DNA of 64,000 nt from Diphasiastrum complanatum. Lineage: Eukaryota; Streptophyta; Lycopodiopsida; Lycopodiales; Lycopodiaceae. The stretch's first letter is position 1, and each line of letters begins with the position of its first letter. Location of the stretch: contig MU832181.1 in NCBI GenBank assembly GCA_029204225.1, positions 19,249-83,248 on the forward strand, written 5' to 3'. The notes under the pieces were generated by a model that worked only from the letters and a program-made list of their open reading frames with translations, did no database searches and was not told where the DNA came from. A program made the translations under genes and the position numbers. Shown here piece by piece: positions 12,292-22,583 of this stretch.

Positions 12292-12600
12292 AGCTCTCGC
12301 GCAACGATGAGGAGGTGTTGAAAAGGCAGAGAACCGCTATCCACATGAGCAATGCAATCCGCCAAGAGAGGGCGAAGGCCAGAAAGGAACCGAGAAGACA
12401 AAGCAGGGGCGACAAGAGCCCAGCTCCCAAGAAAAGCTGCAGGTGCAGAAGAAATCGTAGAGAGAAGACTTGACGAGTACCTGCTGCAGACTGGATAGTA
12501 GAAAGATCCCCAGAGTGCATATGGTGACTGTAAAAGAGGGGAGTCTCAGTAGCATAGAACAACCGCACAAAATGGGATAAGCTGAGCCAACTCACCACCA
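11309..12600 (-). pseudogene. Non-LTR (LINE-like) retroelement, RT thumb and C-terminal zinc/nuclease-like domain
   Basis: Read on the minus strand in order. (1) About 12590-12300: an RT segment with HMHSGDLSTIQSAAGTRQ followed out of frame by FLGSWALVAP and RFLSGLRPLLADCIAHVDSG. (2) About 12000-11600: a Cys-His cluster CVCGHPIDALAIHLHRCPFG, then TTMHDVVRDAAAAIAKDGGF, SHSSRRRVDFVLSRDGL and HTLADIVVANPIRGDLLPRS. (3) After a frameshift near 11560: FIPLAIETYGTLHRHFEEFL and the tail to 11309. The order CCHC knuckle then R-V-D-x-V-L ... D-I-V-V resembles the knuckle plus PD-(D/E)XK-like nuclease layout of RLE-type LINEs; that assignment is inference. The RT core is deleted after GTRQ, frames are broken, and a TC microsatellite lies inside the coding part. 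A second copy is at 42.36-42.85 kb on the other strand. Confidence 0.7.
12227..12290. repeat. Perfect (AG)32 microsatellite
   Basis: Sixty-four bases of uninterrupted AG. It sits within the coding part of the non-LTR retroelement, between the RT thumb and the zinc cluster, so it expanded after or during decay of that element. Confidence 0.98.
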
Positions 12601-15080
12601 GCCGCCTGTAGCTCTAGAAATAGAGTTAAAAGCATTGGAAACATCCACTTGGAGAACATTCCAATAGCTTATAGATAATAGGATCGTGGACATTGAACAT
12701 AGGCCCTACTTATCATCCACCAATATTTTACAAGATCTATTTAGATTGAAAATTTTACCACTTTACAAAAACTGGAAAAAAAAATTAGGTTTCTCTTTTG
12801 CAAAAGCAAATTGCACTGATCTGTTGCAAAACAATTGTGGCACAAAAAAGATGAAGATTTGAATCTTAATTTTTGAATGTAGGAGAAAGTAGTTCCCAGT
12901 TTCATGTAAGGCAAGAAATTTTGACATTGAATTCAGACCATATTTGTTTGAGTGTTTTGACAATTATGGGCCTATATTTTTTGCATTTCAAGTACCAAGC
13001 TTGTGGTGACTTTTTGTGTAGCAATATCAGATAACTCTCCCTTCAACGGGTGGTAAGCCTACTGGGTTTTATGTATAGAAAACTAGAATTTAGGTTTCTA
13101 GTTGAAAAAGTATTGAAAGTTTTGATTTCATAAAGGCTTCAACAATATGGTGATATCCTCAGATTGTGGAATTATAAAGTTATTGATGCTTGAAATTTAA
13201 TTTTCCTAGATGTTGGAAAATTTTGTTTTCTTGATGGTTTAGCAAATTTATGACTTGAGTGGCGTCAGTTTTAGAAACATTTGCATCTATAACAATGAAT
13301 TAAAAGTAACCTACAAAGATTGTGTGAGAAAATTTCATTTTGTAAGTGACAAACAAAAGATATGTTGGAAGGTTTTTCTACCTACATAAACTTTTTATAG
13401 CAATCTTGTCAATTGAACCCTGGGATCAAAGCATGGTGCTATGAGAATTGATCTTGTGAAATAAGTAGAATTATATTAACCCGTTCTCCTCCTCCTTGGA
13501 TGCACTTCTAGCTTAGACTCTCTCTTCCATGCATTTCTGACATGAAATATCAATAGAGAGATCGAATGTTTGGCAAGAAATGGCTGTTCTGAGGGTGGAA
13601 TTATGAGAGCAAATTTGTGATGGCAACAGGATCATTGTTTTTTAGAGCAATAAAGGCACCCAAGGCACAAATTTGGGACAACAAATGAATTTCTAGTAAG
13701 CAGATGCCTCTTTGGTAGCCAAGCTTTGTTGTCTTGGTGAATTCAGGGGTGCAACTCCAACGCTTGTCTAATAGTAGTTAGTCCATCTACTGGTGCACTT
13801 AAATCAAACAAGATTGTGCCACGGGCTGGCTGCTTGCATGAACGATTGCTAGCCTGTGAGCCCATGCACAATTAAGGAGTTTCTCAAGCAAGAGAGTGCT
13901 CATGAGTTAGCAAATGTTTTTGTATTTACTAATTAGACCGTGTAATGATTATAGTACAGTATCAAAGTTTGATAATTTTTTTTTTTAATTGATTTGTACC
14001 AACATAGCTTGTATTTGTCTAATTAATAATCAGACATTCTCGTAGGGGTATTTAGTCAACCAAATTGTTAAATCTTTATTAAATCACTAAAGTTCCTTTG
14101 TTTTTGAATTGTCGTTAAAGGTATTTATTGTTATAAATCCAAGTGGTTCTAGTAAATAATAACAAAAGTTGGTTATTTAAGTTTGCTCAGTATTCTGCCA
14201 TTTTCTTGTATCCCAAAACACATTTAACTAGTGAGCCATGTGTGAAGAACGACTTGACAGAGTTGTAGGGATGGTAGAATGGGCATCCTAGGATTAGAGA
14301 CATGCTTGTTCTATAATTCACAGGATTCATGACCAAGAATCTATTTTTGATTAGAAGTCACCTGATGGCAACCCATTGGTGGGTTTCTTGACGACTATCA
14401 AAAATATGGTAAGACGATCATACTATGACAAAAATATTATTATTTGTTCGATAAGAAATTTTCTAATATCATAAAACCTCTTAATTGAACGTGTTGATTG
14501 TCATGGCTACAATTTGAATTTAGTGGTCTATTGAGAACCAGAATATTGGATTACGTGGAATGGATTCATTATAACAACCTATGGCTGAAAGGAACACATG
14601 TTTATTAGTTAATTTCAACTCGCAAGTAGGGGACTTCTATAGTAGAAATTAGGAGAATTAAGTAATTAGACTATGCTTATAAAATTTCCTTAGCAACCAT
14701 TTGTTATAGCCATTAGTCAATGTGTACTTGTTGGAAGTTGGTAGAAGGCATGATATTTTGGTACTAAAGAAATGGAATTAATATGACATTGTGACTCTCG
14801 ATAAGATCCCTCTAGTCATATGATTTTATTACTTTTTGTATGAATTGATGGATTTCAATATCCATAATAATGGCTATAGAAGATCTAAGAGACGATTTCT
14901 CTAAGATAAAGGTTGTAAGGAAGACTTCTTATTATGCGTTATAAGATCTCTAGAGAAACCATTTTATCTCTAGATGGTAAATCATGAAGTTGAAGGGCTT
15001 CTTGGAGGAAGAACATGTGGTATGGGATGCCGACAATTCAAAGGGAGTTCAAGATATTGATAAGTCTAGATGACACATTA
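12601..15080. other. 2.5 kb without a recognisable gene
   Basis: AT-rich and full of stops in all frames. I looked for retroelement motifs, long frames and tandem repeats and saw none that stand out. Confidence 0.4.
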
Positions 15081-15107
15081 GGGCCCTTTTTGAACTCAAA
15101 AAGGGCC
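15081..15107. repeat. 26-bp palindrome, left copy
   Basis: Arms GGCCCTTTTTGA and TCAAAAAGGGCC separated by AC: a perfect 12-bp inverted repeat. It is identical to the copy at 21809-21834. It lies between two copies of 'gatgacacat' (15070 and 15134). CTAA followed by T lies six bases after the hairpin, as at Helitron 3' ends, but the homology to the right copy runs on past that point. Confidence 0.9.
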
Positions 15108-15364
15108 TCTTCACTAATCATGATTAGTGTTAATGATGACACATGTACCAATAAAAGAATGATAATTGAGCAGCAATGGTCCATATAACATGGCAAATTG
15201 CATAATGCAGATTAAATCAAGAGTGGGACCACAAAATACGCCCCTAATATTAACCCTACATTAACTCTACATGGGAGGCTAACTACACCTACTAGACCCA
15301 AAATACATGCACCTAATAGCTAGATTACCTACTTCTCGTTCAAAATATTCAACCTATACAACTT

Positions 15365-15384
15365 TGTGTGTGTGTGTGTGTGTG

Positions 15385-15429
<45 letters not shown>
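15365..15429. repeat. Compound microsatellite (TG)n(TC)n
   Basis: About 23 bases of TG followed by about 42 bases of TC. It lies 115 bp upstream of the gene A start codon and probably falls in its 5' untranslated region. Confidence 0.97.
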
Positions 15430-15435
<6 letters not shown>

Positions 15436-15542
15436 AAGCTACCTCCCACTCAGCTCATTCTCCATATTCAGATAGGCCATCTTCCCTCATTATTATACAC
15501 TCCCTATCTAAAGCTGAGACACTTTATCTCTTGTCAAAGATC

Positions 15543-16850
15543 ATGAATTCTACTCAACCAAGAAGAACAAAGATTCAATTAAGTTCCATTGTTGCACCAA
15601 TCAAAGACTCCAATGAGCATTGGGTGCCTACGACATTTTCAACTCTTGATTGGGTTTATATGCAACCCTCTGGTAAAGGAATTCATAGGGTTGCGAAGAG
15701 AAAACGTGACAACAAAGAACACCATCAGAAAGGAAGAATTCACGGATTCAAGATCGATTGCAATGGAGACTACCTATCCAAAGTGCAACACGTCTACATG
15801 CGTCGAGATATTTTATTGGATGCGGCAGTTGCTAATAGAAGTATACTTTCGCATTATAAGTCTTACATCTTTGAATGTCTTATACATTCTATTTGTAGAT
15901 TGATGTTTCTTCATTCTATTTATTTCTCTTGTGCAGACGTTTTTCCTTCAAATAGCTTTGACTGGCAGCACGTAAAATCGTTTATGGGAAAGTTCTCTGC
16001 GATACATGCAAAATATGGAGAACTAATATATGATGGACTCTTATCTTCTGCTCTCATTGAAATGGGTGTTTACTTTTACGATCACATGTATGAAGTTCCA
16101 AAGAAGAACTTCGAGAGTGCTAAATTATTGCCTCTTTCTGAGCCTACAGTCGATTCTCATGATTGGCCTTATATTGATCAACTGACCATCGAATTGACAA
16201 AATTTCAACTTGTCAAAGAGAGCCAACACTTGGATCCAAACGTGTTTACACTAGTGCATGTGTACTTGTCGCTATATTTGTTGCCATATTTTAAAAAATA
16301 CCTTTTAGAAAAACAAATACATTATAGGAATGGAAAGCAGCAGAATCCTCATTGTTGGATAATGTATTTACATCTTGGGACTCAAGGAAAGTAAAACACA
16401 AAGGTGATTTAATAAGGTGTGATATTTGTCGTGAGACAATGACAATAAAATATCACATTGCACGTCAAACGTGCTCCTTCAGTTTTGTTTACAGGCGGTT
16501 CAAGTTTGCTCATGGTCGATGGGACAACTTGGATGCAAAGATGAGACATCAAGAATCTGAACTACCCATCCATATGCCAAATGATGAAGTGCGAGAAGTC
16601 AGTGTCAATAATGATTGGAGTCTAGAAGATGTACGGGCTATGCTTGGATTGATATTTATTGATGTGCCCACAAATTTTGTGTTCAGCAGGAGTCAACAAA
16701 CAAACTGTAGTAACAATAAACGTGTTTCTAGATTTTTTTTAATGGTTGTTGAATACATATAAAATGAATCGTAATATTTAAATGTTGGTGTCTGATTTTG
16801 CAGATCATGAGATGCACAGAGAAACACCAAAAGTGCGCTTCATTTTTTGA
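15543..16850 (+). CDS. Gene A: unknown protein of the palindrome-bracketed block
   Basis: I do not recognise this protein. The likely ATG is at 15543. Exon 1 (15543-15840) opens with MNSTQPRRTKIQLSSIVAPI and later has KGIHRVAKRKRDNKEHHQ. A 96-bp intron (15841-15936, gtatac...gtgcag) interrupts it and happens to stay open. Exon 2 carries FDWQHVKSFMGKFSAIHAKY, then near 16330 the frame shifts by one base, after which EWKAAESSLLDNVFTSWD and a Cys/His cluster RCDICRETMTIKYHIARQTC follow. A probable second intron (16722-16803, ending ttttgcag) leads to a short last exon ending in TGA at 16848-16850. The Cx2C...H...C cluster hints at a zinc-binding site. The frameshift suggests a decayed or mis-modelled gene. 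It runs convergently with genes C and D. Confidence 0.45.
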
Positions 16851-17178
16851 TTCGGTCACTGTAAAAATACATGGACTATGAGATGCTCTCATGTACTAGC
16901 TTTCACTAATATCAATGATCTATATGATGGGATTTCATCACAGAATTAGTTTTATCATTTACATGTTTGGTGAGTTATGAGCTATAGTTTGGTTTGGTGT
17001 GCAATTTCAATGTAAATGTTTCGTCGTGCAATGGATATAGACATTTTTTCAAAGAAATTATTGATAACAAGTTTTAAAAAAGTGTGGAATTTCATTTTGT
17101 GTTTATATTTTTTAATTTACTATTTTTGAAAAATCTAAAGGTTTTTTTTGAACCTGTACTATAAAGGAAAAGGCACAC

Positions 17179-17186
17179 TATATAAG
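17179..17186 (+). promoter_or_regulatory. TATA box upstream of gene B
   Basis: TATATAAG within 'cacactatataagggtg', about 200 bp before the gene B start codon. This is a canonical plant TATA element. Confidence 0.6.
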
Positions 17187-17383
17187 GGTGTGTGGGTTCC
17201 CATTTTGCCACTTCATCCTTAGAGTGTCAGAGTTTTTCCTTGTTTCTATTTTGCACATTGTCATCAAAGAGCTTCAAAAATCGCTTGCTATCAGCTTTCT
17301 ATGCTCACTCCAGTGCTCACTGCTTTCATTATTGCAATTTCTATGCATTAGTGCATTTTCACATCTGCATGACAACCTAGTTT

Positions 17384-17714
17384 ATGGAACGTACGAAACA
17401 GACAACAAGGAGAAATCCAAGGAAAACCGCATTATTACATCAAGCCACTTTAGAAGCATTAGAAGCACATGAAAGACTCACTAGAAGTAGGAGTAGGAGT
17501 AGGAGTATTAGCATAGAATCATGGGCGGGAGGAATGGAGAATGGAACAAAATCTTGAGGAGCAGGTTGTAATAGATGATCCAGCTGACGTTACCTTGGAT
17601 CAGCAGCAGGAGCAGCAACATCAACAACAGCAAGAACTACAACAACGTCAAGAACAGATGCAGCAGCAAGAGCAAGAGGAGGAGCAACATCAACAACAAT
17701 ATTTCAAAAAATAA
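17384..17714 (+). pseudogene. Gene B: basic H3-like N-terminus with poly-Q/E tail
   Basis: A start codon at 17384 opens MERTKQTTRRNPRKTALLHQ, followed by an SRSRSRS stretch; this frame stops at 17557. From about 17530 a second frame, one base away, reads EEWRMEQNLEEQVVIDDPAD and then a CAG/CAA-coded tail (QQQEQQHQQQQELQQRQEQM, then QQQEQEEEQHQQQYFKK) ending in TAA at 17712-17714. A one-base deletion near 17520 would join them into one protein of roughly 110 residues. The first residues resemble the histone H3 tail (ARTKQTAR). It has its own TATA box. I do not know its function; the basic start and acidic/Q-rich tail suggest a nuclear protein. Confidence 0.4.
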
Positions 17715-17730
17715 GAAAATTAGAAAACTT

Positions 17731-19526
17731 TCATATCCTACCATAATGAATAGCATTTTCAAACACATGCATATGGAATGGAAATATTTTGCACAAAATC
17801 ACATTCGCATAAAATTCTTTTACATCAGCTAGTGCTTTCAACAGTGACTCTGATTTGATTTCCGATCCTACTATTGGTTTCATTATTTTCGACGCTAACT
17901 TAGCAGCATCAGTATGCTCCTCATAGAGTACAACTGCTGCCACCAAAAGTAATATGGACTCAAACCCGAAGTAGAAGTCGTTCAAAATAGCGCCTCTTCA
18001 TTCATAGTAGGCCTGTGGTGCAGACGTTGAGAGTTCAACATCTGAGAGGTGCTTTGACAATGCTTTGCACTTGACAAGCTCAGTGGGCCCATTAGGAATA
18101 TACGCATTGTTGAAGCAGAAGATTTAGTTGTCTAGAAATTGTCCAGTGTAGTGAGCAAGGGACACATCTTGCCTTTGCTCTATTCGGACCTCACGAGAAC
18201 CTCCTCCTCTCAATGCAAAACTGTCAATCTCCACTTCATACTGCATTACATTGTATAAGAATGTTGAATTCCTAGCAAAGAATGGACAACTCCTAAATCA
18301 GTCATGTCAAATTCCTTTGACAGAAGGCTTCATATTTGTGCTTAATGAACATGGCTGTAGACCATCTAGAATAATCTATGAAAGTGATAAAATAGATTGC
18401 ATCTCGTAATGACGAAGTTGGCATTGGACCACAAAGATCGCTATGTACAAGATCCAATACATGCTTTGTTTTGAAAGAATGTGATTTTGGAAACTTGCTT
18501 CTAGAGTGCTTCCCATAGATGCATGATTCACAAAAAAAAGCTTTCCTATCTAATGAATTAAAAAATGGGAATAAACATCGATGAGAATATTTGTTGACAA
18601 CAAACTTGCCTGAGATCCAACATCCTCTTCCTCGGTTGTTGCAAGGGCAATTCCTTGGCCTTTGTATGGCATCTCAGTTGCGCCAACTGGGACTTTCCCA
18701 AATGGTTTTTGCTCAACCACTGGTGGTTGTAGAGTCTTCAGTTCACACAATACTTTTGCCAAAGCTTGCTCGGTAGTATCTGTGTCGTCTCCAATAAGTT
18801 GTCGAAATGTATCATCTGACATGGAGTGGTCAAAAGTGGTAGTGCCATTTTGCAATCTCACTAATCCTGCCAACATCTCATCCTCTCGTAAGCCGAGGAT
18901 ATGTTGCAAGTCATGTAGAAACAAATATTCTTGCCTATTAATTATCACTGGGGCAAGGTCACATATTTGCAGCATCTGATCGGTGTCGTCGACATTCTCC
19001 AGTTGAGTAGATGTTGATGCCACTAAACATATCTACATTGCAAGCAGTTCTTCCTTCTCGGGGGTTAATTTCTCTTTTGCTCCTTGCACTTCCATTTCAC
19101 TGACCTTCACACTAGGATCATGTTCAACGGTATCTGCAGGAAATTCATTCAACAAAAACATCACAATAATTTCACCTGACAAGAAATTCTTTCCTATACT
19201 TTTGAGATTAAAATTTATTTGTTGATCACGGGTTAACTCCAACAAGTGGTCATTCCCCATGTGGTTGATAAATATGTTTCTATCTGATTTCCATATACAT
19301 GTTAGCAAATTATACGGAATCCAAAAAATATCATAGCCAGGAATTCTTACCGAGTAATGCATCAAGTTCTCTTCTATATACTCACAAAATCGAAAGCTTC
19401 ACTATTTCCCCATAGAGTTGCTAGGGTATCTATTCTGGCAGTAAACATAGCATTGATGCGATCTATTTGATCGAAAAATGTTGTGCCGCCCAATAGATTT
19501 GCCAACTTTGCCTTTGAAGGTTGCAT
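17731..19526 (-). pseudogene. Gene C: unknown protein, interrupted by a copia fragment
   Basis: A minus-strand TATA box at 19645-19658 is followed by an ATG at 19526 giving MQPSKAKLANLLGGTTFFDQ and IDRINAMFTARIDTLATLWG. A one-base frameshift leads into FCEYIEENLMHYS, then VRIPGYDIFWIPYN... and a long frame to 19033. One in-frame TAG separates this from STSTQLENVDDTDQMLQICD, which runs to about 18590. The reading is broken there by copia integrase sequence. It appears to resume at about 18245 with EVEIDSFALRGGGSREVRIE and ends near 17731 (DVKEFYANVILCKIFPFHMH). An intron just after LMHYS ('tcg|gtaaga' to 'aaatcag') is possible. No domain is recognised. That the parts before and after the insertion belong to one gene is inferred from strand and order only. 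Confidence 0.35.
18290..18590 (-). pseudogene. Ty1/copia integrase N-terminal fragment
   Basis: The minus strand reads FFNSLDRKAFFCESCIYGKH, then SRSKFPKSHSFKTKHVLDLV, HSDLCGPMPTSSLRDAIYFI and TFIDYSRWSTAMF. This is the second Cys pair of the HHCC zinc domain followed by the LVHSDLCGPM start of the copia integrase core. The first His pair and the rest of the core are absent. It stops at a TGA near 18300. The family differs from the fragments at 2.0 and 29.6 kb, as far as the non-overlapping parts allow. Confidence 0.85.
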
Positions 19527-19644
19527 TGCGATGCAATGATACAATATGAAAGACTAACAAAACGAGCGCAAGTGCAAAGTATCTAAACGAAACTAAGAAA
19601 ACCAGGAGGAAGAAAAATATGTGCGCTTCAAAATGAGATAAATT

Positions 19645-19658
19645 GGTCTTATATAGGG
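19645..19658 (-). promoter_or_regulatory. TATA box upstream of gene C
   Basis: The minus strand reads CCCTATATAAGACC, 120-130 bp before the gene C start codon and just downstream of the end of gene D on the same strand. This spacing suggests that C has its own promoter. Confidence 0.55.
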
Positions 19659-19778
19659 AAAAGTTTTTCAAAAAATAGACATGATTATAAAATTGCACCA
19701 AATAAAGTCTATTTATAATAATTAAGTAAATTATCCTACCATACTTCAAAACAATGTAATATTCCCAACAGATTCTAT

Positions 19779-21806
19779 TTACTCATTGTTTGCTATTTGT
19801 GAAATGTCGTCCTCTTCATTGGATGTTCCTTGTCGAGGTTCCCACAGCTTTCCTACACGAACCCGAGACATCCTCTATTTCCTATGCCTTGCATTAGCTG
19901 TGGATGATTGCCAAGCTGCTCTTTTAGCTAAATTTGAGGAAGAGATTATTGAACTCAACCCTAGATTTCGTGTGTCCTCGATGTTTTGTCTGCTCAAAAC
20001 TCCTCTATTAAACCATTGAAATATCTATACCAATGCATTGCTAAGACCTTTACCTCGGCCATGTCTTGAATTTTTGAAATATGCAGCCTTGGCCCTGTAA
20101 TGATTCTTCTCCATCCCTTGGGTGTTCCAAATAGCCAAGGATCCATATGTCTTAAAAAACCAAGGTCCATGAGCGTACAAAATGTGTTGTTAGCAATAAA
20201 ATCTAATTAGTGAAATTCACTTGGATAGAACTTACAAAGAGAAAAGAAAGACAAAACACTCACCATATAATGAGTGATGTGTGTTTCTCCCCATTCATCA
20301 ATCATCAATCGAGTGAATGCTTGTACTTCTGTCTGATATCGCCATACGGGGATCTGAATTCACACAGTCTCTTCCAATACTCCCATTGAAGACTACTTTC
20401 TCGTCCAGTATGATTTGACAAGAAATGTCTTGCTTTTGTGCCTCCCATGTAAACTTTTGCCCGCAAGTCCCGAGTTTTTCCACTCAACTCAATGCCCTTG
20501 AAAAGATTCACATGGCCCCCATGTAATCCCATTTCTGATAAAACTATCTCTAGATTTTGAATGCTAACATCCGCTCGTGATTTGGATTGCATATTCCATC
20601 CATAGCAACAATGCAATTATAACAACTTGTCCAATATCCACAATTTACCATGCATCATGCAAAAATGGACTCTTTCAAGAGGAATATCTAATACGGGACT
20701 CCAAGCTTTGTCTAGATTGTGTATGTTTGGTGGAACTCGTTGGTTGCAATGCAAGACACCTTTATTTTGGCCACTTTCGAACATAAAATACATGCAAAAA
20801 TGTTTGGCATTCGCACCGAGCCTGCAACAAAACATGAATTTTAGGGTCTTCAAATCAGCAGCTAAGTGCCATTCCACAGTAAAGCTTTGCCCTTCAACAC
20901 TTAGCAATTCACCTCCATTTTGTGCAAGGATTACTTTAGATATCTTGCATCGTTCAAATACCCATTTCAACACATTGTGAGTATGAACTTTGAATGCAAC
21001 TATCCACCATATATGATTTTCAAATTGCACACTAAATTGATTGGGCTCACTTTCATTCCAATTGTTGTAATGCTTGGTTCATCAACGTGAGTGTGACACG
21101 TTCAAGTTTGCGACCTTTTACGATCTCCGCTCATCCAACTTAATGACAAATATAACTTTGCCTCTAGAATCTGCAACATTAAATTCATACACAAATGAAT
21201 TTTTGCTGACAAGAAATAGAAAAATAAGAATTGAAATTGTTGTAAAACGAACTAGCCATCTCTTTTGACATCATAATGTCGTATCATCATTGCTTGGACC
21301 TTTTCCAGATCCAAAAATATATTGTTGTATTGGTTATAATGAAAACGATGATAGATCCCTTTTTCTTGCTGGATATTGTAAAAGTATCCTCAATATAGAA
21401 GAATTCACCTAATTCATTTTCTAATAAGTTGCATTCTTGTTTCGTAGATTGAAGCAGATAATATTTGATGTCATTTCAATCCCTTATGGTCAGATTTCTT
21501 TGTATTTTTTTTCAATGCTCTATATCCTCTTCGACTCACACCTCCTTGATCACATGCATAAACTATCTCTCTTACATTTGGATTCGTTGGTAGCAAGTCT
21601 TCTTGCAATCTTTAAACGAAATGAATCACTCGTGTCATTTTCCACGATCTGCATCAAATCTTTACCCTTCATGAAATGCTTCATATGTTTGGTGCTATGG
21701 AAATTTTCTCCAACCATGTTTTCAAGAACTCTTTCGTCAATCTCTTACGTCTTTTACTAGCACTACCACCTAGTGTCAGAACATCGTTTTCGGCCTCACC
21801 ATCATT
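19779..21806 (-). pseudogene. Gene D: transposon-associated protein with THYMH/QGMEK signature
   Basis: In minus-strand order: SASKRRKRLTKEF near the right palindrome, DQGGVSRRGYRALKKNTKKS (about 21530), KVIFVIKLDE, EIVKGRKLERVTLTLMNQAL, QFSVQFENHIWWIVAFKV, EWHLAADLKTLKFMFCCRLG, HFCMYFMFE, IPLERVHFCMMHGKLWILDK, EMGLHGGHVNLFK, TRLMIDEWGETHITHYM, then after a 77-bp intron (20187-20263) HILYAHGPWFFKTYGSLAIW and NTQGMEKNHYRAKAAYF. The order D-K...G-x-N/A-x(3)-C-x-Y-C..., I-P-x-x-R-V, L-H/H-G-K, THYMH and QG-M/L-EK-N matches a widespread, poorly characterised eukaryotic family I know from arbuscular mycorrhizal fungi and cnidarians. Several frameshifts, an in-frame TAA after DKLL, stops at 20025 and beyond, and a lost AG at the intron end (AA instead) show it is decayed. 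A related fragment is at 33.65 kb. Confidence 0.6.
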
Positions 21807-21808
21807 AC

Positions 21809-21834
21809 GGCCCTTTTTGAACTCAAAAAGGGCC
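21809..21834. repeat. 26-bp palindrome, right copy
   Basis: Identical to 15082-15107 (arms GGCCCTTTTTGA / TCAAAAAGGGCC). The first coding residues of gene D on the minus strand lie directly inside it. Outside it, 'ttaatcataattagtttaatg' matches sequence after the left copy in direct orientation. Confidence 0.9.
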
Positions 21835-22086
21835 CCTTCCTTGCCTAAACAAGTTTCTTAATCATAATTAGTTTAATGCTAATCCATTCTATGTGGCACC
21901 TTTACCATGGGTTACCGCATAGAGTGAGCATAAGCTAACTCTAAGATCTATTTTCATAGGCTTTTGTAGATTTGTTGCATAGATTATACTAGGATAGCCT
22001 TAGAGTAGTACAAGGCCTTTCATTGAATGTCGTTCCAAAATACAACAAATAGGCCCTAGGCATGACACAACCCTCATACAACACTC

Positions 22087-22583
22087 ATGCCATGCTCATT
22101 TCAAACTAACATTAAGCCAAATTTGTTATTGAAGAACATTATGTCAAAGTTTACTATTTCTTCTTGGACCTTGGACATTTTCAAGATGGGAACAAAATAT
22201 CACTTGCATGTGAAGTTAGAGAAGGAATATTCCACAACCAAAACTGCATGGGGTGTTAACTTGAACTCATATGAAATGCATTGTTGGAGGTTAGAAGACA
22301 TGAAGAATATCGAGCTATGGGTACAAGGTGATTTGTACCCACCTAATCCATTGTCAAATATTTCTCCTCAATTTTGTGATGTACATAGTTTGTTAAGGTT
22401 CGTTGGTGATGGTGCCAATGGACTTCTTGTCTACTGTAGAGTTATGGATTCTTGAAGAATACAAGTTGAAATGTTAGCAAATAGTGCAAACATTCATACC
22501 TTGAACATGAACGAGCAATTAAAATCATTGCAAGAAACAAATCAGACATTGTCTAAAGAGATGACATATCTAAAAGGTCACTA
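22087..22583 (+). CDS. Unknown ORF with possible coiled-coil tail
   Basis: A frame of 122 codons includes KFTISSWTLDIFKMGTKYHL, YSTTKTAWGVNLNSYEMHC and LWVQGDLYPPNPLSNISPQF and ends at 22455. Beyond the stop another frame continues in the same style (NMNEQLKSLQETNQTLSKEM) to about 22583, so the original protein was probably longer and had a coiled-coil C-terminus. An upstream ATG at 22141 (MSKFTISS) is an alternative start. I do not recognise it. Confidence 0.3.

Larger units (their letters stand above)
15081..21834. mobile_element. Candidate multi-gene DNA transposon bracketed by identical palindromes
   Basis: Identical 26-bp palindromes lie at 15082-15107 and 21809-21834. Between them are two plus-strand genes (A at 15.5 kb, B at 17.4 kb) converging on two minus-strand genes (C, D). 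Gene D belongs to a transposon-associated protein family, and a second, partial D copy at 33.65 kb also lies close to a palindrome variant. The left palindrome is preceded by TTA and the right one by TTAC. I do not see a matching target duplication on the outer sides, and sequence after the two palindromes shares 'taatcatrattagt' in direct orientation, which argues against simple terminal inverted repeats. The palindromes may instead be two copies of a small dispersed repeat. A copia fragment (about 18.29-18.59 kb) is nested inside. The element boundaries are a hypothesis. Confidence 0.4.

Noticed and set aside
17188-17472. Plus-strand ORF of 94 codons starting just after the TATA box
   Set aside because: It begins only 2 bases after the TATA box, so it would lie upstream of or at the transcription start; the gene B start at 17384 fits better.
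19804-20019. Plus-strand ORF of 71 codons (MSSSSLDVPCRGSHSF...) between genes C and D
   Set aside because: The minus strand here continues the gene D frame (IFQWFNRGVLSRQNIEDTRN) past its stop, so the plus frame is a shadow.
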